Positions 1-10,500 of a stretch of 64,000 nt of DNA are shown one piece after another (the first letter of the stretch is position 1; the number at the start of each line of letters is the position of its first letter). The translations under genes were made by a program, and so were the position numbers. Source of the DNA: Anarhynchus alexandrinus (lineage: Eukaryota > Chordata > Aves > Charadriiformes > Charadriidae); contig VUYV01000226.1 of assembly GCA_008711295.1 (NCBI GenBank), positions 259,894 through 323,893 of the forward strand, in the 5' to 3' direction. A model generated the notes under the pieces. The model was given only the letters and a program-made list of their open reading frames with translations. It was not told where the DNA came from and ran no database searches.

Positions 1-3000
1 GTTTAGGGTAGGGAGAGTGAAATTCTAGAGTTTTACTAGTGTGCCTCTCAGTCACGGACAGTCCAAACCCCAAAACACAGCAAGGCTTCCACAGGGGGCC
101 ACTGGAAGCTGAAACCCATTTTGAAACGTGTATCTGAGTGGATATGCGGGCTCCGGCTGATGCCCAGTAATTTCCCTTTCCTCTCAATACATAATTTTAA
201 GGATACTTTAAAGTGTGCCTCTTTGGTGGTAATTTCAAATTAGGCTACTTTACTTTGTACTTTAATGGTGTAGGAGCTTTGCAGAGTTCAGCTGAGGGTG
301 AATGAATCTGGTTAATTCCTGAAGCTGTCTGCAAACCTGTGTTTGAAGATGGCCTAGGTCTGCACCTTCCCAGATGCAAAGAAAACTACTCACCATGCTT
401 CCAACCTATATTTTAGCCTGAATCAATGTAAAAACTAAAAAAAAAATCCCCAAATTGAGGTAGTTTTAGACTTAAGAAATCCAAGGCCAGAACGGATTAG
501 CTAATATAATTGCTCATATGTTGTTTTATTAAGTAGTCTTTGTTTGTAACCAAAGCAACTGGTATTTGCTGCTGGAAAGACATTCTGTCTCACTTGACCT
601 GATGACATTAAGAGAAAGGAAATTCACGGCTTCTTCCAGTGTCTAATTTCAATCTTTTCCTCCTAATTTCAAACAGCTTGGACCCACTATCTAGCTCTCG
701 GCATTTAAGGCTCTAATTTATTGCATTAAAAGACTTTTTGAACCCATGACTTCCTCATCTGGTAAGTGAGCAATATAACATATGTATATTATAACATATG
801 CAGTATAACTAATCAAATCACCCTCAGTCATATTCTTAACTAAATTAAGCTTCACATCTCTTGCTGTAAGGTGTATGTTCATATTTGAATGTTTTCTGTA
901 CCAGCTTTGTGTTTTGTTTTGTTGGGGTTTTTTTAACCTTCTTAAAATGCAGTGTAATGAGTTGCACTTGCTGAAAACAATAATGAAGTGCTAATGTTGT
1001 ACAGGGAGCTAAAAATGTGTTACAGACAGGTATGAACTGTCTGCGTAGCTGAAATTTCCCTCATGATGTCTGTGTGCATCCCCTAATCCTGCTGGCGGAG
1101 GGCTGGGCTAAGTTTTTATTCTTCTGTTTTATTTTTCAATTGGAATAGAGACTGAAGCATGCATTTATTTGGAGAGGACAACTCTGTAGAGAGCTACGTG
1201 ATACTTGCTAGTGGGAGACAAAGGAAGATGTAAGTTGATTTGGACAATCTGAAAGCTCGATCTTGCCTCCTGGCCAGAGGGCTCTGACAAAAGACCTGGT
1301 ACTGTTGCCAAGAGGTTAGGAGAGGGTTTGAACCATGAGTCCTCTCAGCCGACCTGGTCGAACAAGGAGCAGTTTCCCCCTGCGACAGGTGTGAGTGACT
1401 GACATGCAAAGAGAGGGGAAAATGAACCCTTCTTTCTATTATTCTTCAACTGCATATCAAACGCGAGTCCCCCTGTTACTGTGCTGCTCCTCTCTCCTCT
1501 TACAGGGCGGCGCGCTGTCAGATCAGATAGACTGTTTGTATTACTTTGGAATGGAAGAGAATAAAGGCAGTTTCTATAAAGAAGGACTTGAAAAGGCTTC
1601 ACTGGTTTTTCATCAGAGCTGCTGGAAACCTTCCTTTCCCCCCACTGCCCTTTCCCCAGTCCCACCCCCGAAACCCTCACCTCTTCCTGCCTTTGTCAGG
1701 CAAGTGTCAGATTTGACACCTTTGCAGTAAGGTACAGAAATGCAAATGGAGAAATCTAGCAACACCTAATCAGAGGATGTAAACTTTCTGTGAACCTAAT
1801 TTGTGGATTTAGAGGAGGGGAGGGAAAGGCAAAAAAGCCATATTGCTAACACATTTCTAAAATGCTGTTGATGCTTTTTTAAAAAAACTCCCAATAGCGC
1901 TGCTTTGACCTGGCTTTTGCTTTTCAGTTAATGTAGGACTGAGAAATACACAGGGGAAAGACCTGTTATCCCTCTGCTGTGGCTCTCCACCAGCCTGCTG
2001 TGTGGGCCCACCAGCTAGTGAGGGTCACCCCAGGTGTGGGAACAGCAACAGCGTGAGCAGCAACATACACAGGAATGGGAAGGGGAACAGGTAAATGGGG
2101 AAGGTCAGCTCCAGCTCCGATTCTCTGGGGCCAGTACAGGAAAAGCTAAGCAATGTCAGCAATGTCTGCAATGCTGCTTAGCAGAGATGACTTTGCTGCT
2201 AGATCCGCCCTCCCATCCACTGCTGAACCAAAGCTGGCACTTTTATGTTGACTCTTGGCTGTGTTTCTGTCACCGAAGTGTCAGGATTTGCACTTGCTTT
2301 CACAGGAGCATTACAGAAGAGCCCTAACCTGGGGGTCTTTCATCTCATGGAAACGAAGCCAAGCCAAGCAGCCTCTGGTGTTCCTGCAGCAGCAAAGGGG
2401 ACGGAGTGGCTGTGACAGCCCCGGGTCAGCCCTGGATGTCACACCTGAGGACAGCCAGCTCAGGCAAGTGTCTGCAGCCTAACACTGCTGTGCGTGCGTG
2501 CTGTTGGGAGCCCCAGGCTGGGCTGGGGCTGCTGCTGCTGGGTTAAGGAAACAGGCTGTGGCTTTACCTCCCTCTTGAGAGTGCCTTACAGAAAGGGGGG
2601 TTTTCTAGATGTGAAAAGGGAGGGGCTCTGGCTTAGCATAGCAGGGTAACATACTTGGATGTGTAATGCATGAACTGCCCTTGGTGACTGTGGCCAGGTA
2701 TTGTTCTCTGGGCTAATTAAGCAGACTTGGAGACTGAAGTACCAAACACTATGTGATACCCAGGGGAAGCAGTTTCATAAAAACAAACTTGGCCTTGCGC
2801 TGGGGCTAGAGAGGTGCAGGCTCAGTTGGAGAGGTCATCTTGTGTGTAGGGTGTTACTTTTAGTGCAAGTGGCCCAGGCTCCTCCTTCATTTACACTTCA
2901 AAATGCTAACCTCCCTCCCTAAAGCAGAAAGGTCACTGCAGAAGCTCTCACCTCCCTCTGCTGAGCTGGTTCTTGCCCTTTTTCCCCTAGTTCAAAGGGA

Positions 3001-3929
3001 ATTTAGCACAAAAAGGGATGAGAAAAAACAAACAAATCTGATGGCCATCTTTGAATATGAACACCCACCTCAGGTAACTTAAAGAAAATTACAAAGGAGA
3101 GGTCTTACCAGTATCTCAGTTTCCATTTTTATTATTCCATAGGGTTGTTAACAAAAGAAAGTTACATGTCTAGTCCCTTGGTAGTTAGGTTGCTTCCTTT
3201 CTTGCTTGTTCTATGTTTAGGAACTTCCATGTATTAAGCAACTTTACAATCCTTTTTTGTCTTTCTCTTTACAATGACAGCTCTCTGAAAGCTGTTATCA
3301 CAGCATAAGTAACCTGGCATCTCCCAGAACTAGGAACAGGGGAGGTGTCAAACCTCATGCACAAGAAAGCTGAGGGTGTCCCCTCAGACCCCTAGAAACA
3401 CTCCTAATTTTGAAGAATACTTTCCAAATCCATTGCACGCTCTATTCAACTTTGCATTCAAGAACAAAAAACAACCCCACCAGAACTCCAAACCACCGAA
3501 ACAAACAAACAAAAAAAAAAACCCCAAACCACTGTGAAGTCATGCCCCAGGACAGGATTTACCCAGCACTTCTGAAGGTAGGGCTGTAGATGTATAAGCA
3601 ACACCCTCAGATGGCAGATCAAGTAGAGTAGGTTTGAGACTGGCATCCAGATGATAAACTAGCCCAGAAATCTGTGGCCTAAGATCAACCCTACACCAGT
3701 ATGACCTTGCTCACTGCAGTAACTTAAGTATCTTCTAGTACTAAACAAAAGAAACATTTGAATTCCAATACTTGAGCTAACAATGCTTAGTACAAGAATT
3801 AAGTGCTTAATTACTGGCATTGTTTCCATGCTATCTACATTCTTTTGTTAATAGTTAACAATAGGGAACTGTATTTTTAATTTTTTAAACTGGTTAGAAG
3901 TGCATCACACTCCACACTCCATGCAATCA
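1..3929. other. Non-coding DNA downstream of HES6
   Basis: No exon, RNA gene or full repeat could be recognised in this stretch. It is moderately AT-rich with scattered poly-A and poly-T tracts, for example the A-run near 3510. One perfect POU octamer, ATGCAAAT, lies at 1740-1747, but about two such 8-mers are expected by chance in 64 kb on both strands. Open frames here are short (up to 111 codons) and overlap on opposite strands, as random frames do. It lies 3' of HES6 and could hold regulatory DNA; nothing in the sequence proves this. Confidence 0.6.
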
Positions 3930-4672
3930 GTTGTGAATTCAGCATTTTTTTATTAAAGATTAAAAATAAAAAAAAAAACATTTGACACCCTAATATACAT
4001 AAAGTCACAATAAACTCAAATGTGCTAAAAGCAAAATGTGCATAAAGACACTCATTTCTAAAAGGCACCCTGCCACCAATATCTCTTTAAATGTTTGTCT
4101 AATTCCACCAGGTTTCTAGTTTTCTCGTCCTTCACTGAAGGGGAGACTCTAGACTGCTACCCCGTACAGATGCTAGCCACACCAACCCCTTTCAGGGATC
4201 TTCGCTATCACTAGAACACTTAAAACCGTGCATGCAGACTTGACTCGAGCTTCTCATGGAGTTAACCACCACGACTTAAAATGCACAAGGGCTTTTTCTT
4301 AGAAGAAAAAGGTAGTGATATTTGGGCCACTTATAAGGGCCAAGAGAAAGAGACAGGGTTATAAAATAACTGCTGTGTATCCACCGAAGAGCTTTGCTAC
4401 TAAAAACCACCTCCCTCCTCCCCCCCCCCCCCCCCCCCCCNNNNNNNNNNNNNNNNNNNNNNNCACACACAGGGATGAAATGTTAACGCGTTTTAGCTAT
4501 TAGCCTGTCAGGGCCTGACAGCGTAAGAGTGCCATGGATGCAGTCCCCGCAGGCAGCGCTGCCAGCCGCAGGCACGCAGGCTGGCGCTGCCCCGCGCCGC
4601 CGGGAGGGGAGCGTGGGGCCCGGCTGCTCTCCCCGCTAGGTAGGTCTGCGTCGACTCCGGAGCGCTCCTCCG
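3930..4672 (-). other. HES6: HES6 3' untranslated region with AATAAA signal
   Basis: The region runs from the HES6 stop codon to a probable cleavage site just beyond an AATAAA on the minus strand (3949-3954 on the plus strand), giving a 3'UTR of about 740 bases. It contains a long C-run on the plus strand (4420-4440; a G-run in the mRNA) that meets a 23-base N gap (4441-4463) and then a short CA repeat. One ATTTA pentamer is present in the mRNA sense near 4086-4090. The end point is inferred from the poly(A) signal only. The next AATAAA, at about 3128-3133, is a possible alternative. Confidence 0.55.
4441..4463. other. Assembly gap (23 N) next to poly-C
   Basis: There are 23 unknown bases directly after a run of about 20 C and before a CACACA stretch. 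Homopolymer C next to a short dinucleotide repeat commonly breaks sequencing, so the gap probably hides more of the same low-complexity sequence. It lies inside the HES6 3'UTR, so UTR length is uncertain. Confidence 0.95.
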
Positions 4673-5614
4673 TTACCAAGGTCTCCACATGGATTTGGGT
4701 AAGCTAGGCGAAGGCAGGCCGCGCGTCCGGGAAGCGTCCAGTCCGTCGGTGGAGGTCTGGCTCGGCTCGGCCTCCGCCTCATCCGAGTCGGAGCAGGTCT
4801 CTTCGCTGGGGGAGGGCGAAGGTGCCGAGGCGGGGACGGCCAGGCCCAGGGCGGCCTCGGCCACCGGGGCCAGCGCCTCGCTGCCGGGCCAGGGGCCGGC
4901 ATCTGCCAAAACGTCCGCCATCAAGTCCGGGAAGCCGCCCTCGTCGAGGGGCATGGACTCCAGCAGGTGGTTGAGCAGCTCGGCGGCCGTGGTGGCGTCG
5001 ATGCCGGGGCAGCTGGAGACGAAGGTGTGCACCTCGTGCATGCACTGGATGTAGCCGGCGGCGAAGCGCTCGCTGGCCTCCCGCTGCAGCCGCCCGCCCT
5101 CTGCGCCGCCGGAGACAGAGAGGGCAGCGGGGTGAGGGCCGGGCCCGTCCCCGTCCGTCCCCCGTTCCTCCCCGCCCCCCCGCCGCCCCGCCGGCACTCA
5201 CCGAGGGAGCGGCGCTCCAGCACGGCCTGCACCCGCCGCACCGTCAGCTCCAGCACCTCCGCGTTCTCCAGCTTCGCCTGAAACTGACCCGCGGCGCCGC
5301 CGCCGTCAGCGCGGCCCTCGGGCCCCGCCGCCCGGCCCGGGCCCGGGCCCGGCCCCCGCCCCGCCGCCTCACCTCGCTGTCGGCCAGCAGCAGCCGCAGC
5401 TCCTGCAGGCTCTCGTTGATCCGCGCCCGGCGCTTCTTCTCCACCAGCGGCTTCCTCGTCTGCGGGGACAACAGCGCCGTCAGCCCGCCGCCCGCCCGGC
5501 ACCCACCCCCCCCCTCCGCCTTCCGCCGCTCACCTTCCTGTCGGGCCTGGCCTCCGCGCAGCCCTCGTCCCCCCGCGGCGGGCGGCCCTTGCCGGGCCGG
5601 AAGGAGGGCGCCAT
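4673..5614 (-). CDS. HES6: HES6, bHLH-Orange WRPW transcription cofactor (4 exons)
   Basis: Exons are 5534-5614, 5373-5459, 5202-5283 and 4673-5100, all with GT-AG introns of only 74, 89 and 101 bases. They join to 226 codons including the TAA stop, giving 225 residues. The basic region is KPLVEKKRRARIN (residues 30-42) with the family proline. Helix-loop-helix follows to about residue 78, with a loop shorter than in other HES proteins, the hallmark of HES6. The Orange domain is at about 92-130 (GYIQCMHEVHTF, LLNHLLESMPL). A Ser/Glu/Asp-rich stretch (SPSPSEETCSDSDEAEAE) and a C-terminal WRPW Groucho/TLE-binding motif follow. In known family members HES6 acts in the nucleus, opposes HES1 and HES5, and promotes neuronal and muscle differentiation. 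Its start ATG has a good context (GCCATGG on the minus strand: gcgccATGGCG) and lies about 80 bases below the TATA box. Identification rests on the short loop and overall match; confidence is high. Confidence 0.95.
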
Positions 5615-5687
5615 GGCGGGGCCGCGCTCCGCTCCCCTCCGCTCGGGCGGCTCTGCCGGGCTCCGTTCCCCGCCCCGCGCCGCCCTA

Positions 5688-5771
5688 CTTATACCCTCTG
5701 ATTTGCATGTCAATGAGCCCATTGGCCGCGTCGCGCGGGCAGCCGCCGGAGCGTTGGCCGAACGGGCCAAT
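5688..5771 (-). promoter_or_regulatory. HES6: HES6 core promoter: TATA box, octamer/SOX composite, CCAAT boxes
   Basis: Reading on the minus strand, TATAAG lies at 5693-5688, about 80 bases above the ATG. Seven bases further up is a perfect octamer ATGCAAAT (5708-5701) fused to an upstream CATTG-type half-site. Together the 15-mer at 5715-5701 reads CATTGACATGCAAAT. The known SOX2-POU composite consensus is C[AT]TTGT[TC]ATGC[AT]AAT, so 13 of 15 positions agree; one mismatch falls in the SOX half and one in the spacing. A CCAAT box is at 5725-5721 and another, on the plus strand, at 5767-5771. Transcription would start near 5660. Factor binding is inference. Confidence 0.75.
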
Positions 5772-7311
5772 AGGAGGCGGGCGCTTTGTCTGCGCCGGGG
5801 CGGGGCCGGCGGGGGGGGGGCGAGGCTGTGGTTGCCGTCGGCCGCCGGCATTGTTGGGCCGGTGCGGTCCGGTGCGGGAAGCGATCCGCTGCCGGGGCCG
5901 TCCCCGTCGCTCCCCGGGGCTTGTCGCGGCCCGGGCGGCAGCGCGGAGGCTTGGCGGGGTGCTGGGGAGGGTACGTGCCCGCTGCCTGCAGCGCGGCAGC
6001 TCCTGCTGCGGCCTCGACGCGGTGGGGCATGTCAGCCACTTTCGGTAACCCCCCCGTAGAAACCCCAACCCGCCGCCATTTTACGGGGTTAAAGCCCTGG
6101 AGAACGCGTGGGGGGGTGTTGAGCGTGTCCCCGTTCGTCGGGCGCGGCCGTCGGTGCCAGTATCTGCCGTGACATGTATGGGTGTGCGGCCGATCCGAGG
6201 CCTGAGTGGGAAACAAGAGGGGGCTGGTGATGGCCCCGCTCTGGCTGCCCCGTCCCCATCCAAATGGGGATACTCCCAAAATGGATGGGGAGGCTTTTCG
6301 CCTTGGGCCCTCTCGCGTCCAGGGGGGCTCTGCCCCGGGGTGACACGCTGGTGTGGGGCCACATCACGGCACCACGTCGTGCGCTGCGGCCGCTCTGCGG
6401 CGAGAGGAGGCCGTGCAGCCCTTCCCCAGCCCGGCCGGTGGCCGTGGGGCACTGGGCCCCGTGGGTGGCTCGGTGCGGGCCCCGGGCACGTCGCAGCCCT
6501 GCGCCTGCCCTGGCTGAAGGAGCCGTGCGGGTCGGCCGGCTTTGTGCGGGTAACTTGATGCTGATGGCAGTTGGCAGCTGCAGTTCCCCCAGCAGGCCGA
6601 GGCAAATAAAAGCATTAGGGCTCGTCCCCGAGGGGAGCGACAGGTGTTCGCTCCCGCTCCTTTGTTTCCCTCCTTTTATTCTCCTCGCTAATGCATGTCA
6701 TATTTTTACCGCCCCAGGAAACGGGAGACGCGTCCACCGCTTGAATCGGCGTCGCCGGCACAGAGCTGCACGCTTGCCTCCCTCTACGTGTCCGGCATCG
6801 CTCCCCTCCCGCTCCGGCATACCCCTGGTTCATTTCACCACTCAACGTTTGCCCAGGGAAAACCCTCGGGTTTTGGGGGTGCTGGGGTTTTCCTTGCTGA
6901 GCGGTCCAGCGTGAGCTGGAGTGCACACAGCCGCACAGAGAGCCCCAGGACCCCCGGCTCTGTTAATTTTTATTGATCTGTGTTTGCAGGTCGGTGTATG
7001 ACTTGTCCCGCGTGGTCCAGCAGGTAATGGCACGTGCCCTGAGAAAGGTCGTGGCAGCTCTTACTTGGTACCGCTATCGCTTCATGCCACTTTTCATCTT
7101 GAAAGTGGCGTATAAACATACGTGCCTGCAATATGCTGATCCACGTCCGGTCAAAGAGCACACCGGGATAGAGATGTTCAGCACTGTCTTCTCACGGCCG
7201 TTGCAGAGGAGCACATCAGAGATAAAGCGAACACATGGGACACCTTGGCTGGAGACCTATGCTCAGAGCACTCTGCTTTTTGTATTGCAATGGACAGGAG
7301 ATTTTATTTTT

Positions 7312-7581
7312 GGAAAGGTGCTTCTGATACATTTCTTTTATTTTAAAGCAACGACGCTTGGATTTTGGCAAAGAGTTTGCTCTGTAGGTGACACGTTTCC
7401 TTGCACCAGGCAGGAGCGGAGTGGGATGTACCTGGGGTGGATGNCGGAAAGGTGCTTCTGTTATGTTTCTTCCTTTTATTTTAGAGCAACGATGCTTGGA
7501 TTTTGGCAAAGAGTTTGCTCTGTAGGTGACACGTTTCCTTGCACCAGGCAGGAGCGGAGTGGGATGTACCTGGGGTGGATG
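7312..7581. repeat. Tandem duplication of about 132 bp flanking a single N
   Basis: Copy 1 is 7312-7443 and copy 2 is 7446-7581, separated by one N (7444) and one base. They share an identical long 3' part (the segment ending ctggggtggatg). The 5' parts differ by several substitutions and a small insertion, for example around 7327-7347 versus 7461-7485. A single N between two nearly identical copies is typical of two haplotype contigs joined without being merged, so this is probably a false duplication rather than genomic structure. Confidence 0.8.
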
Positions 7582-10500
7582 ACTAAATCTGTCCTTCCAC
7601 ATCTGAGGCACCCAACACCCCGTGTAACGCAATGTGGAAACTGGTACCATTAATGCACACTAAGCAGAAATGCTCTTTAGGCCAGGCCAGGTCTTCAAGC
7701 ATGTAGAGACACCCGTGACTGCATTTTGTGTATAGTTTATTCACAGTTAGCCTAAATGGGAGGGGGGGGGAAAGGGTGCAAACTACAGTGAAGTAACGGG
7801 TGGCACGATTTTAAAGGAGCCATCTTAGTTCCAAACCAAAGCTGGGCACATAAGGTCAGCAGACACATAAAACCACGCGATTACATAGACAAGGTTATAA
7901 AATGTGCTGTAGAATGTATGTAATCACATGGCACAAGATGAACCCCCAAAGTTTGTGAGCTTGTTTTCTCTTCAGAGAAAGCTTAGCTTTTCCTAGCATG
8001 CATAATCAGAGATGCTCAAACAGCGGCCTTTACACTGGTGTAAATTCTGCTGATTTTCACAAGAAACATTGCACCGCTGTGGCTGCAGACGCAGTCCCCA
8101 AATCTGACAGGCCTCTTTGCTGCAGTTGTTTGTATCGGTTGTGTTTCAGAGCTGGCTTAGGTTAGAGGTGCTGCAGTGTTAATCTAGGAAAACGTCAAAG
8201 GAAGGAGCTCCCGAATTCACCGTGGTCGTAGTTCAGATGTGTCAGGACTTGGGTGATGAAATGCTGGTGGCTGCTGAACAGCAGTGATTTCTCACAAGTC
8301 TCAGATCTGCATGTTTTTTCGCAGTGAGGAGCCACAGGCACAGGGTGAGGACTTCTGGATGCGCGAGAAGAGGAGGCTCCAGCAGTGGGCTAGCAAATCT
8401 TGACCAAGAATGACCAGAGGGAGTTGGCTATGGCTGTAACATCCTATATCTGTCCTGACTTGGTGGGTGCTGATGGCAAGGTATTTTATACATTGCTCGC
8501 TCTTGCTCTGCAGCATGTCTTTTTGTATTTTCTTTGAAAAGCTGCAGGTCAAGTGAGTTGACAAATGCTGGAACCGATTGTGCTGGGCATTAAAAATGTA
8601 TGTGCCATAAATATCAGGGCATTACTAGAGCTGCCATTCTGGAGGAGGAAGGCACTGCAGGCTATCTGCTCTAGCCTACAGGGATAATGTGACATTTTTG
8701 TGCCACTTTAAACAAGTTCCGTCACATCAGGTGAAGCGATTCATGATAACCTCATGCATTTTAATGGAAATGTCAACTGCAATCTAGTAAAAGAAAATGT
8801 TCCTTAGATGCCCTGTCTCATACCTCAGTGCTTGCCCACGCGCGGTGGTTCCTGAAGGAGATTTTGGCAAACCCATCGACTTACCTGTATCATTCTTTCC
8901 AGGTTATACCCATCCCACTGTTTGCTGATGGGGAGGTGTGCGGGCACTGCTTTCTCCTCAACGGAGGGTGGGAGTTTAGCCTGTGCTCTAGCAGGGGGCT
9001 CTGTCCTGCCACTGGCTGGTGCTCCCATGCATGATATAAATGACAGTTTAGCTGAGGAGCAGCATAGTTTTAGCAGAGATAACAGGACCAGTGCCTTGCT
9101 GCTTGTGTTTTCCTGCAAGTCCATGCGTAGAGCAGTATAATGCAGCATATGACAGGTTTTAATTCTTCGTGGATCATGTACGATCGCTAATGCAGCTGTG
9201 GTGACAGTGGCAAAGGCAACTGTGGGAGACAATCCCGCAGCCTCAGCTGCTTGCCATGTGTTCTGGAGGCCCCAGTAAGTGGCAAATCCTCATGAGATGG
9301 GGGAGTCTGCCACATGATGCCTCCCACGCTTCTGTTTGAGCTATCAAGTGCATTTGAAAGGTCTCTGGCTCCCAGAAGAAGCTCTGCAGAGACATAATGC
9401 AACTCTGAAAAGTTTTAAGGACTCTACAGGCAAGTATGCTGCCGTCCACGTTCTTAGGCTTGAGTCAGTAGGTCACCCAGGCTCTCCGTGGATAATATAA
9501 TCAGGGCACGGAATAAAGACATGATGAGCATGGACAAGGTCCATTGGAAATGCTTGAGTAGTTTCTTTCATAAATGGTGTAACATCTGTTGTCGTCGGAG
9601 GCACAAGTTCCTGTCAAAGAGACACGTCATCCTTATAAATATTAATGGTGCATATAAATGGTGGTGGGTGTGAACTGTGGCGGGTGTTAGGTTAATGGGT
9701 GACTTGCTCCTTAGGCATCAGTTTGCTGTCATCGTACTTATTTCTACACTAACACATACAAACTGTTTAGGTGGCAGAGCAAGCGAGGAGCCATCTTTCC
9801 CCTCCTCCTCTCCCCGGGGTCCCTTCACAAATGAAATGTGTACTGTAATTAGTCTCTTGCCTTGTCTCTGATGAAAATTAGTCCCGCTCGCAGAACCGAG
9901 GTGGAGGGGAGCGTGCCTGGAGCTGGGAGAGCTGAGGGCAGCAGGTGATAAATGAAGCGAACGAGGAAGGCTGTTTGGAGAAGTTTGCAGCATTCCCCAT
10001 CAGCTTGATCCTAGTTGCCGTTAGTGCTATCGATTTCTCTGCTGTTGAAAGCAGATGTTTAAGAGGAAAATCGGGTTGAATATCACAACTGAGCTGCTCT
10101 TGGACTTGGGTCTGTTTGTTACTGCAAATTGTGTCTGCTGCCTCGAGCGCTGAGTTTCTGTTGCCCCTTTCAAAAACCATAAGGCTTTGCCTATCCTTTT
10201 TTATTTATCAGCAGACTTGGCAGCCGTGCTCGTGTTCATCAGCTGGGGCACAGAAGAACAGCTCGTGCCAGCCACAGCGCTAATGAGTAGCATTCAAAAG
10301 GGTCTTATGTCCGTTCACAGAAGAGCCCCAAGACTGCGTTTGCCGCCTGTGAAGGCTCAGGTTCCCCTTTGGCTGAGAGCATGGGCCCGGCTTTCTGCCA
10401 TTTCAAAGGTGCTTGTGGAGGTATTCAAATGCAACGTATGGTGGGGCTGTGCTGGGAAGTAGTGAGGACAGCAGAGCCTCTCCCCGTGGGTGCGTGATGG

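Larger units (their letters stand above)
4560..6560. promoter_or_regulatory. CpG island spanning HES6 gene and promoter
   Basis: This block is strongly G+C-rich with very frequent CG dinucleotides, in contrast to AT-rich DNA on its left. It covers the whole HES6 coding region and about 900 bases upstream of the TATA box. Long overlapping open frames on both strands here (up to 216 codons) come from lack of AT-rich stops, not from coding. Such islands mark promoters of developmental regulators. The extension upstream also allows divergent transcription. Confidence 0.85.

Noticed and set aside
4689..6605. Many long frames (100-216 codons) on both strands over and above HES6
   Set aside because: They overlap HES6 exons in other frames or lie in the CpG island. 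Composition is proline/arginine/glycine/alanine-rich as expected for translated GC-rich DNA.
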